DNA from: Bolinopsis microptera
Lineage: Eukaryota > Ctenophora > Tentaculata > Lobata > Bolinopsidae
NCBI RefSeq assembly: GCF_026151205.1
Contig: NC_087072.1
Coordinates: forward strand, 18,398,103 to 18,462,102
DNA length: 64,000 nt
Direction: 5' to 3'
Shown in pieces: positions 1 to 11,350 of the stretch (position 1 is the first letter of the stretch; each line of letters opens with the position of its first letter). The notes under the pieces were generated by a model that was not told where the DNA came from, searched no databases, and worked only from the letters and a program-made list of their open reading frames with translations. The translations under genes were made by a program, and so were the position numbers.

Positions 1-50
1 CAAACTAAATACAAATTTAAAAGCATCAATTTGATGAAGAAGAAACTTAC

Positions 51-1194
51 CTTGTAATAGCTCTGCTCGGATTTTATTTGCCTAGCTCTTCTCATAATAT
101 TCCCTAAGGTTCTTATGATTGCATCTTGAGTTGCCACAATTTCGTTATAAACTTCGACCTCGTCGTCAGAATACTCAATCGAAGGCTCCATGTGGAACGT
201 CTGCAGAAATAAATATCAGCTGATTTGTTGAACGTGTGTTGAATTCTCAGTATTGTTCGAATGAAGCTGCTCTCAAAGTATTTTTAAAGACTAACAAACA
301 ATAAACATTAACAATCCCGTTCCTTACCCCCATTTGGGCACCGTTAGCAGCCGGCTGCATTTCAAAACACCACAGATATTCCCCCGAGTCGGAAGCGAAG
401 TATTTAACTGTCCCAAACCCACCAGTCAATTGCTAAAATTAAACCGGTTAAAATTATATTATCGCATTTTAAAAATGATTCGATCGATTCTAAGGTATCC
501 CTTGTAATTTCTACAAGTACAATAAGAAGCTTGGTAATCATCAACATGCTGGTGGATACAATTAACTTGTAGTCCGTTGACAGTACGTCAAGATTGTTTG
601 TCCCACCGATCTGTGCTACAATCATGTGACCTGCATATTTTGTAATCATCATCTTACCTGTTCATGTCTGAGAATGCCTGTGTCACCCCCAGAGTGCTTT
701 AGTGAGTGGGCACTGGTGATGGTGAGTCTCATATTGCCCTCTGGCGTGGGGTCTTTATCGAACCCTTGAGTGCTGTAGTGGTGCAACGCCCACTTAACTG
801 AGGGGGTTTGTTCGTTATAAATACTGCATGTGTTGTTAAAGTCAAAACTTAGTTAAGTTTACGAAAGGCGAACTTTTTTATGTTGTGACTGGAAAGTATA
901 TCGGAGCTTTACCGATAGTTGAAATTCGACATCTAGCGCTAGATGTTCAATTTTAACTATCAATAAAGGTCCATTATTATACATATCTACGGGCCGAAGT
1001 TTAAAGAAAATCAAGGACAATGACTATGACAAAGATTTTTAAAAGCGGTAACGCTTACATGAAATCATAGTATTATCAGGGACATCCTCCGTAAAGCACC
1101 GTTTCTCGTACAGCATTATCTTGTTGTAAAGTGTGAACACTTGGTTGGGAAGGCAAGACAGCATTAGCCAGTACACTAACTGCCAGGTTGCCAT
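51..1194 (-). CDS. p24-family cargo receptor, TMED4/9-like (3' end outside window)
   Basis: Four exons on the minus strand join in phase: 1059-1194 (ATG at 1194), 658-797, 328-432 and 51-200, all with GT donors and AG acceptors. They give 177 aa; the last exon(s), expected to hold the transmembrane helix and short cytosolic tail, lie left of position 1. Residues 1-20 look like a signal peptide. The segment YEKRCFTEDVPDNTM matches the start of the GOLD domain of TMED4/9. Cys33 and Cys114 (in GEYLWCF) fit the conserved disulfide pair. Residues ~140-177, ending QIKSEQSYYK, match the coiled coil. p24 proteins cycle between ER and Golgi as COPI/COPII cargo adaptors. The family call rests on remembered p24 alpha sequences and is firm; the paralogue is less certain. 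TMED9 is usually ~215-235 aa, so about 40 residues are missing. Confidence 0.85.
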
Positions 1195-2432
1195 GGTTGC
1201 ACTGATCATTACATGAATTATATAAGAGTCAAATTCAGATAAATAATCGGCCGAATGATGGTGCTAATATTGTGGGAATTTTCATTCGTCAATCTATATA
1301 TTTGTAAATGTATACAAACGTATAAACTAAAATACAGGGACCACATCTGTCATCTAAATCTTCATGCGTTCTCGTGATGCAACAACATAATACCAGTACA
1401 GTACGTGTTGTAACAACACAAGTCACTTGTCAGTACTTTAGTTAAACTAGGAAGGTCTCCTGGGGCTTATATCTTAAGATATATAGTTTTTAAATAAAGT
1501 TAGGGCGCTTTGTCAGGAGTTGATTATGTAATACCAGATACTTTGAATACTTTATCATAAGTAACTGGTGACGAAAATGGCGACCTATTTCGCAATCTCA
1601 GATAATATCAACAAAAACCACTTTAAGCAATAAAATACCAACTTTTAAAAAACACGGTGCAACCACACAGAAATGTAATTCGATCCATAATAATTAAGAC
1701 TACAATTAAACGACACAAAGTTGAGAACGCCTCCCAGCATTACACGTAACACAGCACAGCACAGCTTGTATTATACAATGAGGGCTGGAGGGACCTGGTT
1801 AACAGGTGTATTGTGGCTCCTTCCTGGCCCACGTGCCTCTCTAGCCGCTCTGGGATTGGTCACTTTATCACATACTCAACCCCTCATTGGATAATGCACA
1901 CAGAGCACAGAGTAGCTGGATGGTCACTTATTGGTCAATTGTTTCACTCGTTTTGGATGAAAGATAAGTAATTATTCCATATTTGGTGTAATATAGGGAT
2001 CCAGGTGCGTCATGTGGCTAACCTGGAGTCCTTAGTAGAATGTATATAAGTCATACACATGACCCATTAAAACAGAGCTAGCTGTAAAACTACTCCATAT
2101 ATTAGTAAACAATGAATATCACCTATTATATAATACTCTCTGCATAGAAACTGTATAAATCTATTCAGTGTGTGTGTAGGTACCACTTATATATATTATA
2201 AAATACTAATACTATCGCTATCTTTCTATGAGTAATGAGTATACAGAATTAACACTTACTGATACAGTGCGGTTTTTTCAAATTTTGATTTTTTAATTGA
2301 TAATACGTAAGACTGTTCACTGTAACAAGATATACAAAATTAGCCAGATTTTGCATCATTTGCAATTTGTGCACAAAAAATTTGCATTATCAATTATACC
2401 TCAGTTACATTTTGGGATTCCTGTAGGCTCTT
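1195..2432. other. intergenic, presumed 5' flank of the TMED gene
   Basis: AT-rich DNA with no convincing exon on either strand. Apart from the CCAAT/E-box cluster I see only simple AT-rich runs. Confidence 0.5.
1830..1934 (-). promoter_or_regulatory. CCAAT-box cluster with E-box upstream of the TMED gene
   Basis: Three ATTGG motifs (1855-1859, 1886-1890, 1930-1934), read as CCAAT on the minus strand, and a CACGTG E-box at 1830-1835 lie within 105 bp. They are ~640 bp upstream of the minus-strand ATG at 1194. Clustered CCAAT boxes are typical of animal promoters bound by NF-Y. The link to the TMED gene is inferred from position and orientation only. Confidence 0.3.
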
Positions 2433-3382
2433 CTTTAACGGGTGATACTCGTAAATATTAGTTTCAAATACAAAACCGTTGACGAGTCCAACTCGGCGCG
2501 CGCGTCTTGGTAGGTTATAAACCTACAAGCTCTTCTCCATTTATCAAGGTGGGGTTTTTGTGTCTAACGAACACTGCACCACTAACCCGGCGCGCTGTAC
2601 CCTCCGCAAGCATTCGTTTCATTTCTTCTCACAGATCAGAGAGAAGCGAGCCATATATTTAGACCGACAAGCTGGGAAGGATAAAACTTTTAAAACAGAT
2701 TAAATACATCAGAATTATTTCATTTCTGATGTGAATAAAGATTGTATGATGGAACGGAAAATACTCAATACCAAATACAAAAAATCACAGTGTAGAGTTT
2801 CATATGATCCCGATCTCCAGTATATCAGTAACCTCTCAAGTAACATGTTGAACGTCTTTTATGCTATGCCCCAACAGCTGATAGTGATATGCAAGACGAA
2901 CGTATTGAATCATGTAGAGATGCAATATAGCTCGCGATAGATTACACGACACGATCTGGCCAAACAGGGCTACAGATTTGGACAGGAATGAGTACGGCAA
3001 TATATGTTCACGGTATAGAGACTCTGACTAGTCGAGAGGCACGGTACGCGAAGTCGGAAAAGTTTTATTTATCTTCTCACTTGTTTGTGCAGAATTTTTT
3101 CTTCGCACGTTCTAGCTGCTAGCGCGGGACTCGTTGACTTTTTCTTTTTGCAACCTTGGAGTTGAACCAGTCAGCAAGAATCAAAACGTCTCATCGCTCT
3201 AGCTCTGTTTAGTCATTATAATTAGTCTTTACTGTCATGTTGGCGTTGCTAGTAAATTTCACAAGCTATTTTCTAACGTGCGGTTTATACGTGCCATGTT
3301 GTAGGTTTACAACCTACCAGGACGCGCGCCGAGTTGGACTCCAATATATGGAACAGATATTTTACGAGTATCACCCGTTAAG
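2433..3382. mobile_element. foldback-like element with ~85-95 bp inverted repeats
   Basis: The sequence around ACGGGTGATACTCGTAAA, AGTCCAACTCGGCGCGCG and TAGGTT(A/G)TAAACCTAC at 2433-2529 recurs inverted at 3299-3382. The arms differ by small indels. The ~770-bp interior shows no coding potential; the short plus ORFs in it resemble nothing. It looks like a non-autonomous DNA transposon or decayed foldback element. Its outer borders and any target duplication are not clear. Confidence 0.5.
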
Positions 3383-3459
3383 TGCCATGCTGTACGCTAC
3401 ATGGTACACAAGGTTAGAAGGTTTTCACCGATAAAATTGAACTTGCCGGTTTATTGTTT

Positions 3460-3960
3460 AGGGGTCGTTCACATATTACGTAATCAATATTTTAGCAATT
3501 TTTACCCCCCTCCCCCCTTCCGTAATCAACCGTAATCATGACCCAACCCCCTCCCCCCTCCTGACAGCAATATTATTATTACGTAATCATGGCCTGACCC
3601 CCCTCCCCCCCCCTTGACTTATTTCCTAGAAAACACTTTTCTCTACGTTTCATGCTACCCTGATCATGCTATCATGATGAGCCGAAATCATTGTTATGAT
3701 ATCCGGCCAAGCACCTTCTAAACTACTTACTATTATAGCCGGATATTCGATCAATTTCTTAATTTTATCACTATCAGAGTGAAATTGAGTGGAATTTGAA
3801 TTAAAATATTGTGAAAATGTTATTATTCTAGAGGGTAAAAAAGAAAATTTTGATTACGTAATCAACGACCGAAACCCCCCCCCCCCACCCCGTAATCAAC
3901 CGTAAGCATTTGGAAACCCCCCTCCCCCTCGGCTGATTACGTAATATGTGAACGACCCCT
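3460..3960. mobile_element. MITE copy A with TIR AGGGGTCGTTCACATATTAC
   Basis: A 501-bp unit begins AGGGGTCGTTCACATATTAC and ends with the exact inverse GTAATATGTGAACGACCCCT. The GGGG...CCCC core is flanked by TA on both sides, which fits a TA target-site duplication. C-rich subterminal tracts alternate with CGTAATCA motifs. There is no ORF, so it is non-autonomous. I do not assign a superfamily. Confidence 0.75.
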
Positions 3961-4735
3961 AATGCTGAAAGAAATTCATTTTTTTTGTTTTAAAATCACG
4001 CGGTTTATTTTTGCATGCAATCTGCTCTTAAAATAATATGAGGTTTACACCAAAGAATAAATCTCAATGATCAATTTGGTGTAAAGTCAACCTCATATTA
4101 TTTCAAGAACAGAGGTAATGGTATATATTTCAAAATTCTGTACATTTCGCGATCGTTCGCAGTAATTGAGTCGAGTAATAGCCCAAAGCCAGGAACACGT
4201 ACCTATGCCAAATCATTAATCAGTTTAACCCAACCAAATTAAATAATTTATATCGACAACAACCTGTACCTGGTCGCCTTTTGCAACGAATGACACACTT
4301 TTTTCGTTTTTTCCATCCATGATATTCAGGTATTATACAGTTAAAATACAAAATTTACGATTGAATCATATGTATACGTGTTATGGGCATCACCAATTCC
4401 AAATAAGCCCGGCTATATTTATATAGCGCCACTGGTCCACTGGAACTATGGCTTCACTTTAGTTTACGTACCATGACAACATTAATTTCTGATAATGGCA
4501 ATGGGTTATCCTTGATGCTTGCGAGGCCTTTAAATTACAGGAACTGAGCTACCTCTCCATTAATATTATCAATATCTTCCACGTCGACTAATACGTAATC
4601 ATTATATCCAATATTCATGTGACAGCCGACGCCCATAGTCAATTATCATGCAAGATTAAGGTAATATTTATATTCTTGCTAGCATACTAACAGACTAACT
4701 ACAGACTACTACTCTACAGAGTCTACACTCGATTT
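3961..4735. other. intergenic with a ~90-bp snap-back hairpin at 4022-4112
   Basis: No gene is seen. At 4022-4055 and 4074-4112 the segment around AAATAATATGAGGTT and TACACCAAA is repeated inverted, with a 5-nt indel and a loop of about 18 nt. It may be a tiny palindromic MITE or a structured RNA if transcribed. The rest is unremarkable AT-rich DNA. Confidence 0.5.
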
Positions 4736-4903
4736 TCGAGATTTTTCTAAAAGGGCTCCTGACAGTTGAAACCAACCTGAATCGATGGCCATTTTCGGCC
4801 GCCGACCCCCCCCCCCCCCGCCCCCCCCCCCCCTCGAGATTTTTCTAAAAGGGCTCCTGACAGTTGAAACCAACCTGAATCGATGGCCATTTTCGGCCGC
4901 CGA
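4736..4903. repeat. 70-bp direct repeat separated by a poly-C tract
   Basis: Two apparently identical 70-bp copies (4736-4805 and 4834-4903), both starting TCGAGATTTTTCTAAAAGGG and ending CGGCCGCCGA, flank a 28-bp C tract interrupted by one G. The second copy abuts the truncated left end of MITE copy B. The duplication may be recent, or partly an assembly effect at the C tract. Confidence 0.7.
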
Positions 4904-5434
4904 TTTTTTTACCCTCTAGAATAATATGTAATAACAATTTGACAATATTTTAATTCAAATTCCACTCAATTTCACTCTGATAGTGATAAAATTTAGAAAT
5001 TGATCGAATATCCGGCTATACTAGTAAGTAGTTTAGAAGGTGCTTGGGGCTTTGTAATACTATGACGGCATTGCTTTGAATTTGAATTTCTGATGATATT
5101 GATTTTCACTTTCAGTGCTATGTAACCTGGCAGTAACGTTGTAAAGGACTTTGAGGGGGTCTGTAGTCCCCCCGCATAGTATGTTTGTGTTTCACTGATT
5201 TGTAAACTGAAGACGTAAATAACAATGATTTCGGCTCATCATGATAGCATGATCAGAGTAGCATGAAACGTAGAGATAAGTGTTTTCTAGGAAAAAAGTC
5301 AAGGGGGGGGGGGGGTCAGGCCATGATTACGTAATATTGCTGTCAGGAGGGAGGGGTTGGGTCTTGATTACGGTTGATTACGGAAGGGGGTAAAAATTGC
5401 TAAAATATTGTTTACGTAATATGTGAACGACCCC
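4904..5434. mobile_element. MITE copy B, inverted relative to copy A and truncated at its left end
   Basis: This is the reverse-complement relative of copy A. The sequence around ATTCCACTCAATTTCACTC, TCGAATATCCGGCTATA and CATGATTACGTAATATTGC is shared, ending GTAATATGTGAACGACCCC at 5434. It lacks the outermost ~120 bp at its left side. It also carries ~165 bp in the middle (about 5050-5220) that copy A lacks, so A is probably an internal deletion derivative. No ORF. Confidence 0.7.
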
Positions 5435-6246
5435 TTATACAAGCCAATTTAATTACCAATTACTTAAATTAAATTATGGATGTACGTGCGCGCTACGTTT
5501 ACACAACGAAACCAATGAAAACTAGCAATAGGAATATCTAATTTGGAAAATTTCTGGTCACGTCACGATTGAGTTATGTGCTGTGTTGCACGAATTACTG
5601 CCATGTGTAAGCTAACTGCTTCATAGTTCATGACCAAAAACTGGGAGAATATGAAACAAACGTCTTCAGTTACTAGCAGAATTTAGAACATAACAAAAGA
5701 ACAAAGACAGAAGAAAGCTATACACAAAAACGGTTAACAAATAGAAATATTAAGATATTACGGGTTATAATACTGATAATTATTGCTTGAAATATGAATT
5801 TCGATAAAATAGACTTAAAGAATACCACATGCACTGTACACATGATGATTTTGTTTCCATTCTGATTAAAAACACCTAACTTCGCTGCGGAACTAAAAAT
5901 CGCCCATACAAATATTAACTAAATAATATGAATCGGTCTGAATGAAGAATAAACGCTATTCTAAGATTATAAGCTAGTTCTGATGCTAAAGTTTAGTCCC
6001 AAACACTACAGCTATAGTGTTATAAATATCTCTAACAGGTTCGGTAAATTACTTCACTGCCATAAATGGCATAATGATACAAATAGTTACGGAGTACCTA
6101 TCTTGTATGTGATTGTTTAAGTTATAAATCCACATGTCCACTTTTGGAATGAATTTTTATGCTGACCTGGGTTTACATTAATAACGGTAAGAATGTTCTC
6201 AAGATAACAACTGTGTGTGAGTTTAGTAACTAACATCACAGAACAT
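5435..6246. other. intergenic between MITE B and the ABHD gene 3' end
   Basis: AT-rich; no exon-like segment, RNA gene or repeat recognised. Confidence 0.5.
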
Positions 6247-6252
6247 TTTATT
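6247..6252 (-). terminator. AATAAA poly(A) signal of the ABHD gene
   Basis: TTTATT on the plus strand reads AATAAA on the minus strand, ~216 bp downstream of the TGA stop at 6468-6470. It is the first canonical signal found downstream. Confidence 0.5.
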
Positions 6253-6467
6253 ACGAAATATTTAAAAATTAATTCAACTGCATAACACTTCAAGTTAATT
6301 TTTTTGAAATACTAGAACTTGAAGAAATTAAATAATTGCAAACACTCATATCAAAACATGCGTGACCGGTGACCACTAAACAATTCAAATAAATAGGGTG
6401 TTCTCTTTCAACCCTATCAATACCGAACCCAAATTGACCTAGTAGATAGCGATCAATATTGAGACCC

Positions 6468-7709
6468 TCATTTTTGAGGCCACACAGGATATTGACGCGC
6501 CTTGTCTGCCTCCTCATGGTCACTACCCTCACCTGACCAGCCCCCATCCAGGGACAACTCTCCACTATCATACAACTTCCTGATCATCTGAACATACTCA
6601 TAGAACAATGTGTCGTTGTAACCTGCCTGTCTCGGATTGACACCCTCCATAAAACCTATGTGACCACCTTTAGCGGTCACTACAAACGCAATGTTCGGGT
6701 TCGTTTCCGTCAGATGAACGGGGATGGATTTCTCTGGAGAGAAGACATCATCAGCAGCGTTAAGCGAGAGTAAAGGTATCTTAACATGAAGGAGCTGTCT
6801 GTGGGGAGACAACATATCCCAATACTCCTCCACCGTGCTATACCCGTGTTGGGGCGCCACATACTTCTTGTGTATCTCCTGTACTGTTCTGCACTTCAGC
6901 ACTTCCTCCGTGTCTACCCCATCTTTTTCAAACATCTCCTTGTTCTCTACAATGACTTCCTTGTACCTGTGTGTCAGGTACAGATTAAAGATCATGTTGG
7001 AAGGTTTACTCAAACTCTTGACACTCTCAAATATGCACCATCCTGTGCTCTGTACCATGGCAGCGGTGACCTTAGCTTCGAAGCCGTAAGTAGCCAGGTA
7101 GTGTACCAGGGTGATGCCACCCATGCTGGTACCTCCTGCTATTATTGGAGCTTGTGGGTACTTCTCTTTTATCTTGCAGATCGCTAATCTGAGATCCTCC
7201 TTGTTATGGAACCCATCATATGTCATGGGTGTATCCAGGGGACATCCACCCGCACCACGGTTCAGAAATACAACAGATCTCAAACCAATAGCCCGCAAAT
7301 CAGTTACCCAATTAAGGAGATAACTCTCTTGGCTGTGGCCAGCTACTCCTGGTATTAACAAACAAATGGGGAGAGTGTCCGAGTAGGGCTCTGGTTCCAC
7401 AACAGGCCAATCCAACGCAGCAGTCCCACCATCAGTCAGTTTAATCAACTCTCTTCTGTACTCAACATGTGGTCTAGACTTAAGGAAGAACCTCATGAGA
7501 GTCATGCTGTGAGTACCGGTACACCAGGGTGTGGGGAAGTAGTGCCGGTACAGGGACGGTACCTGCGATAGGAGGTGGGATCTGAAGGTGCCGTGTGCAA
7601 TGTACGTCATAGGCTTACGTACCGAGAACACGTAGTAGTGGATGGAGTAGGCGATGAAAGCGAAGATGAAGAGCTGCAGATACCATGGTATCGCATACCA
7701 CAACCACAT
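6468..7709 (-). CDS. ABHD1/ABHD3-type alpha/beta hydrolase, membrane-anchored
   Basis: A 413-aa intronless CDS. Residues ~9-30 are a single hydrophobic anchor (FIFAFIAYSIHYYVF). The alpha/beta-hydrolase domain follows, with oxyanion-region LLIPGVAGHSQESY (~117-130), LNRGAGG (~149-155), nucleophile elbow GGTSMGG with Ser195, catalytic Asp in NAADDVFSP (Asp320 or 321) and His350 in GGHIGFMEG. This is the ABHD1/ABHD3 and yeast EHT1/YMR210w family. ABHD3 acts on medium-chain and oxidised phosphatidylcholines, but the substrate here is unknown. Length matches human ABHD3 (~409 aa). The ATG lies one base after CATCATTTCAG, a good acceptor, so a 5'-UTR intron is likely. The catalytic triad is intact. 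Human ABHD1/3 genes are multi-exon, so an intronless CDS is unusual. Confidence 0.92.
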   Translation of the reverse strand: MWLWYAIPWYLQLFIFAFIAYSIHYYVFSVRKPMTYIAHGTFRSHLLSQVPSLYRHYFPTPWCTGTHSMTLMRFFLKSRPHVEYRRELIKLTDGGTAALDWPVVEPEPYSDTLPICLLIPGVAGHSQESYLLNWVTDLRAIGLRSVVFLNRGAGGCPLDTPMTYDGFHNKEDLRLAICKIKEKYPQAPIIAGGTSMGGITLVHYLATYGFEAKVTAAMVQSTGWCIFESVKSLSKPSNMIFNLYLTHRYKEVIVENKEMFEKDGVDTEEVLKCRTVQEIHKKYVAPQHGYSTVEEYWDMLSPHRQLLHVKIPLLSLNAADDVFSPEKSIPVHLTETNPNIAFVVTAKGGHIGFMEGVNPRQAGYNDTLFYEYVQMIRKLYDSGELSLDGGWSGEGSDHEEADKARQYPVWPQK

Positions 7710-7710
7710 T

Positions 7711-10075
7711 CTGAAATGATGAGTTAGTTAAGGTTTATTATTATCAGCTAGCTGCTGGATGTTCTTATGGTTCATAATCTATCAGCCAGATGTTATACCA
7801 GTAATAATACATATCTATAACAGGTATCATGCTATTGACTTTCAACGAAACAAGGAGCCGAAATGCAGCCGAAACAGCGATACTATATTATATGGTTTAG
7901 TTCACAAATTACATCCAAGGGGCGTCCCCATGTGCGTCCCCAAGGGACATCGTCATGTAATCCTGCACCTTAAAGTGGATGTACATGCCCTGGTCATATT
8001 TTAAACTATATTTATACAGTTGCAAAATGAGAGCTCAATTTCGACCGTATTTCGACCGCATTTGCACGGGACAGGTCACAAAGTGTCATGATAAAACATT
8101 TATTGATTTGATCTTTGACATAATATCAACGTGCACGCACTGTTACATCATGACACATACAGACAACTTGTCACACTTAATTGAATCTGTCAAACCATTG
8201 GTATAAATAGAATATTTATACATATTATAATGAAAGCAGTGAAACACAACGAAATTACAAACTTTCAGCATTATAATTATATAACAGGAATTGAAGTATA
8301 AAACGTTGATACTGATATTTCAGAAAGTATTACATAAAATTTCAATCAGATTCCAGTAAGAAAAATTAATAGTGGCTTTTTGTGAGTGAAGTGAACTTTA
8401 TACATTGATTAAAAATGTAGCATTGTAGCTAGAAATAGAAAAAGTATAGCAAAATATAGATTAAATTGAAACCAAGAATATTGATTAAATGTCCCGTATT
8501 TTGAGAGTTCCAGACTCTTATACTGGATAAAGTTACAAGTGAAAAGTAGTAATTAAAAAGAAATTAGCATGCAATTAGCATGCAATCCCGACAAAACATT
8601 CAGGTATTTCAAGCATAGTCAGGTATATTATTCCATACCACTGGTACATGTCCCAAAGCAGTCAGCTTTTACTGCGTTGTAATTCAAACCATTTTAATGA
8701 CTTGACAATGTAAATACAGGCTCTACTGCACAGTAAGCAATGCACATTATGCAGCACACACGAAGTGCATATCTACAGCTAGCTGACTAAATGAGCTGTG
8801 ACAATGGTTATATATATATTTAAGTATGTTGTATTATGTTGTAGGGCTAATAAAACACTGTGTCTGGGGAGCTAATAAACAGTAGAGCCTCCAGACACAG
8901 ACGCGGATATAATTACTGTGTTTACTAGTACTACAACAATTACCATATTGTGTGTTTCTTTTTATTCACCGCATAATATTTCAAGTTACTGTGTACACTT
9001 AACCCAGACTACAATGTAGGCTAATACCATGTAGGCTACATGTTATAATGAATATATTATATATTGTGTACCATACAGTATAGGACAGTACAGTACATAA
9101 TGTGATTATAACTAGATAATAATATAAAACAAACAGTTGTGAAATATGGGCAGTGTTGTGCGTTTTTTCAGATAAAAATAACAATCAGATGTTTACTTTT
9201 CTGTGGAAAACGAATGGTCGAATACTTCAAAACTGCGTACTACATTTTCATAACATTTTCATAAAATCATGCACTTTACTCGTCTTACACGTTTTTGCTA
9301 ACAACTGTTTTAAAAAGAAGAAAGAATTCCCAGGAGTATTTGCTAATTATATGGTGATTTAAAACCAGTCCAGTTTTCAAGTCTCTAACTTTCGACCGAT
9401 TTACACACATTCGGTTGCAGACGTGAATTAAATTTGTTCAACAGATCACATACAATATCACATACAATATCTGAACACGTGGCGAGCTAACTTAACAATC
9501 AAGCATGAAGCATGTTAAATGTTTATTGTGTCTTTGTAAGGAAATTCAATATCCGTGCGTTTCTCTCCAACCATTACATAACACTTAATTTTAAGTTTCC
9601 AAAATATTAATGTGGTAAAGTGTGGTAAAGTGTGTGTAGTCAATTAACATATTTCATACACCACCCACCTGTTACAATAGTAAAAACATATAAATCAGTC
9701 CATTATTTTATAAACGTGAAATTCAAATAATATTATCATGATATGGCCATGATCTGACTAAAAACCCTTACAGTATTTGAAGCTTTTGGTGTGTACTGTA
9801 CAAATCTGGTTACTGGTAAGGAGTAACAATTTCTATTGTTATATCATGTACTCTGAAAACATAATACTCTTAGTGTATTATGAGGCAAATAGGGCGGTTT
9901 TCTCAGAAGTCGGAACCCAGTTATTAATAGTTTTTTAGACACGTTGTCTATTTTAAATGTGCCTCTATAAACAGTGTTTGGCAGTACAACTAGTCATTAC
10001 GACCTTACGTTTAAGGCTGAAGAATATCATAAAATCGAGTTATTTTGTCAGATATTGGCAGACATAAACATAAAA
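7711..10075. other. intergenic between ABHD and sulfotransferase genes
   Basis: No coding exon recognised. It presumably holds the ABHD 5'-UTR exon and promoter and the sulfotransferase 3' UTR. A perfect 10-bp inverted repeat CTGTGTCTGG / CCAGACACAG lies at 8859-8868 and 8891-8900. Otherwise AT-rich with short random ORFs. Confidence 0.5.
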
Positions 10076-11317
10076 CTAACTGTAATATAACGGAAATGGA
10101 AAAAGTGGGTCAGTAAAATTGCTGTAGTTGTATAACATGAAATCTGGTTTATACTTTTTATATATCACATCCAACAGCTTCTTAGGGACAATTTTAAATT
10201 GTTCTTTTGCAAAAAGTGTAGATCGTTCAGTTCGTGGGTCACTTGACGAATCATAAGGACCAGGGACTGATATGTGATTGCCTGAAATCCCTTTCAAGTG
10301 TGTAAAGATCTCTTTAGCTTGTTCCTTAGCATGCTCCAAAGTTCCCACGAAGTCGTAAGATATAATAGTTAAGTCGAGCATGGTGTACTGTGGACGAAAA
10401 TGAGCATTTATGTCAGCCAAATCATCATATGCAATGTGATTCAGAAATTCCAAAAAGGTTGGCCTTTCTCCTCCTCCTAGGACTTCGCCCAAAGAAATGT
10501 TACTATCACGATATTTCTTCAAAATCTGCAGGGCGACTTTTCCCTTTTGCCATTTCTCTGACCTACTTGAACTAAACTTGTCGTTATACCCTGACGCCAT
10601 ACGAGTCCATGGATTTCTGAGAACTGTGAAAGAATATTTAGTATTTAGAGCTTTGCGATTGTATTTGTATACACTATTAGCCAAGTTAAGTTTGTTGATG
10701 ATATAATGAACTTTGGGACTCGGTTTGTCATCTGGGTACATATCTTCCATTTTGAGAAGGGTGAATTTCCAATTAGTGCACCCAGATTTAGGAATACCAG
10801 TGTAAATGACATCTGCTGTTGGTGAGTAGTACGATTTTAGAAGGGTTATGTAATCAGCTCGCCACCAGTTGGTTTTTTCAGGCAAGGACAAATTGAGAAA
10901 CTTCATCACGTTCAATATGTTCTGCCGAACCCAAGCTTGAGTTGGAACTGGAGGGTACTCTTCCAGTGTATGTCCGTAGTCAACAGTGAGTGATGCTGTT
11001 TCTCCAACAGGTATAGTCTCTTCATACACTTTATTGAGGTCTAGTAACGTCTGAATAGCAGTGTCTTTATATCCCTCAGTCCCTTGAGTCCATTGCATTT
11101 CAGAGACACTACGCGTGCTGTCCTCTGTAAACCAAAATTTATTATCAATGTCAATATTGTTGGAATAGCGAGAACCTGCTACCACTCGGTTTGATGGATT
11201 TGGTGATAACGGCACAGGCTCATCTGAGATGAAGTTCACTGATTCAAAGTTCAGGTAGATGTACGCTGTTACACCAATCACTATTAGGAACAAGACGATT
11301 GTAACAAATTTAGCCAT
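10076..11317 (-). CDS. Golgi carbohydrate sulfotransferase, CHST8-15 / HNK-1ST type
   Basis: A 413-aa intronless type II membrane protein. Residues ~5-22 are the signal anchor, followed by a stem and a luminal Sulfotransfer_2 domain. The 5'-phosphosulfate-binding motif is PKSGCTNWK (176-184) and the 3'-phosphate site is LRNPWTRMASGYNDKF (233-248, Ser242). The conserved block HFRPQYTMLDLTIISYDFVGTLE lies near residue 310. These enzymes transfer sulfate from PAPS to chondroitin/dermatan GalNAc or to HNK-1 type glucuronate. The acceptor sugar cannot be read from sequence. NYS and NFT sequons lie near the C-terminus. A TTTCTTTACAG acceptor ending at 11348 suggests a 5'-UTR exon at 11318-11347 joined to an upstream exon not located. 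Length is typical of CHST11-14. Confidence 0.92.
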   Translation of the reverse strand: MAKFVTIVLFLIVIGVTAYIYLNFESVNFISDEPVPLSPNPSNRVVAGSRYSNNIDIDNKFWFTEDSTRSVSEMQWTQGTEGYKDTAIQTLLDLNKVYEETIPVGETASLTVDYGHTLEEYPPVPTQAWVRQNILNVMKFLNLSLPEKTNWWRADYITLLKSYYSPTADVIYTGIPKSGCTNWKFTLLKMEDMYPDDKPSPKVHYIINKLNLANSVYKYNRKALNTKYSFTVLRNPWTRMASGYNDKFSSSRSEKWQKGKVALQILKKYRDSNISLGEVLGGGERPTFLEFLNHIAYDDLADINAHFRPQYTMLDLTIISYDFVGTLEHAKEQAKEIFTHLKGISGNHISVPGPYDSSSDPRTERSTLFAKEQFKIVPKKLLDVIYKKYKPDFMLYNYSNFTDPLFPFPLYYS

Positions 11318-11347
11318 TCCATGCAGGTAGTCTCACAACCTGTTGTC

Positions 11348-11350
11348 CTG
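11348..11350 (-). promoter_or_regulatory. splice acceptor before the sulfotransferase start exon
   Basis: On the minus strand CTATTTCTTTACAG is followed by GACAACAGG, a strong pyrimidine-rich 3' splice site 30 nt before the ATG. The coding exon is therefore preceded by a 5'-UTR intron. The partner donor was not identified. Confidence 0.5.

Noticed and set aside
6786..7187. 133-aa plus-strand ORF (and neighbouring plus-strand ORFs) over the ABHD gene
   Set aside because: Antisense shadows of the hydrolase frame, which carries an intact catalytic triad.
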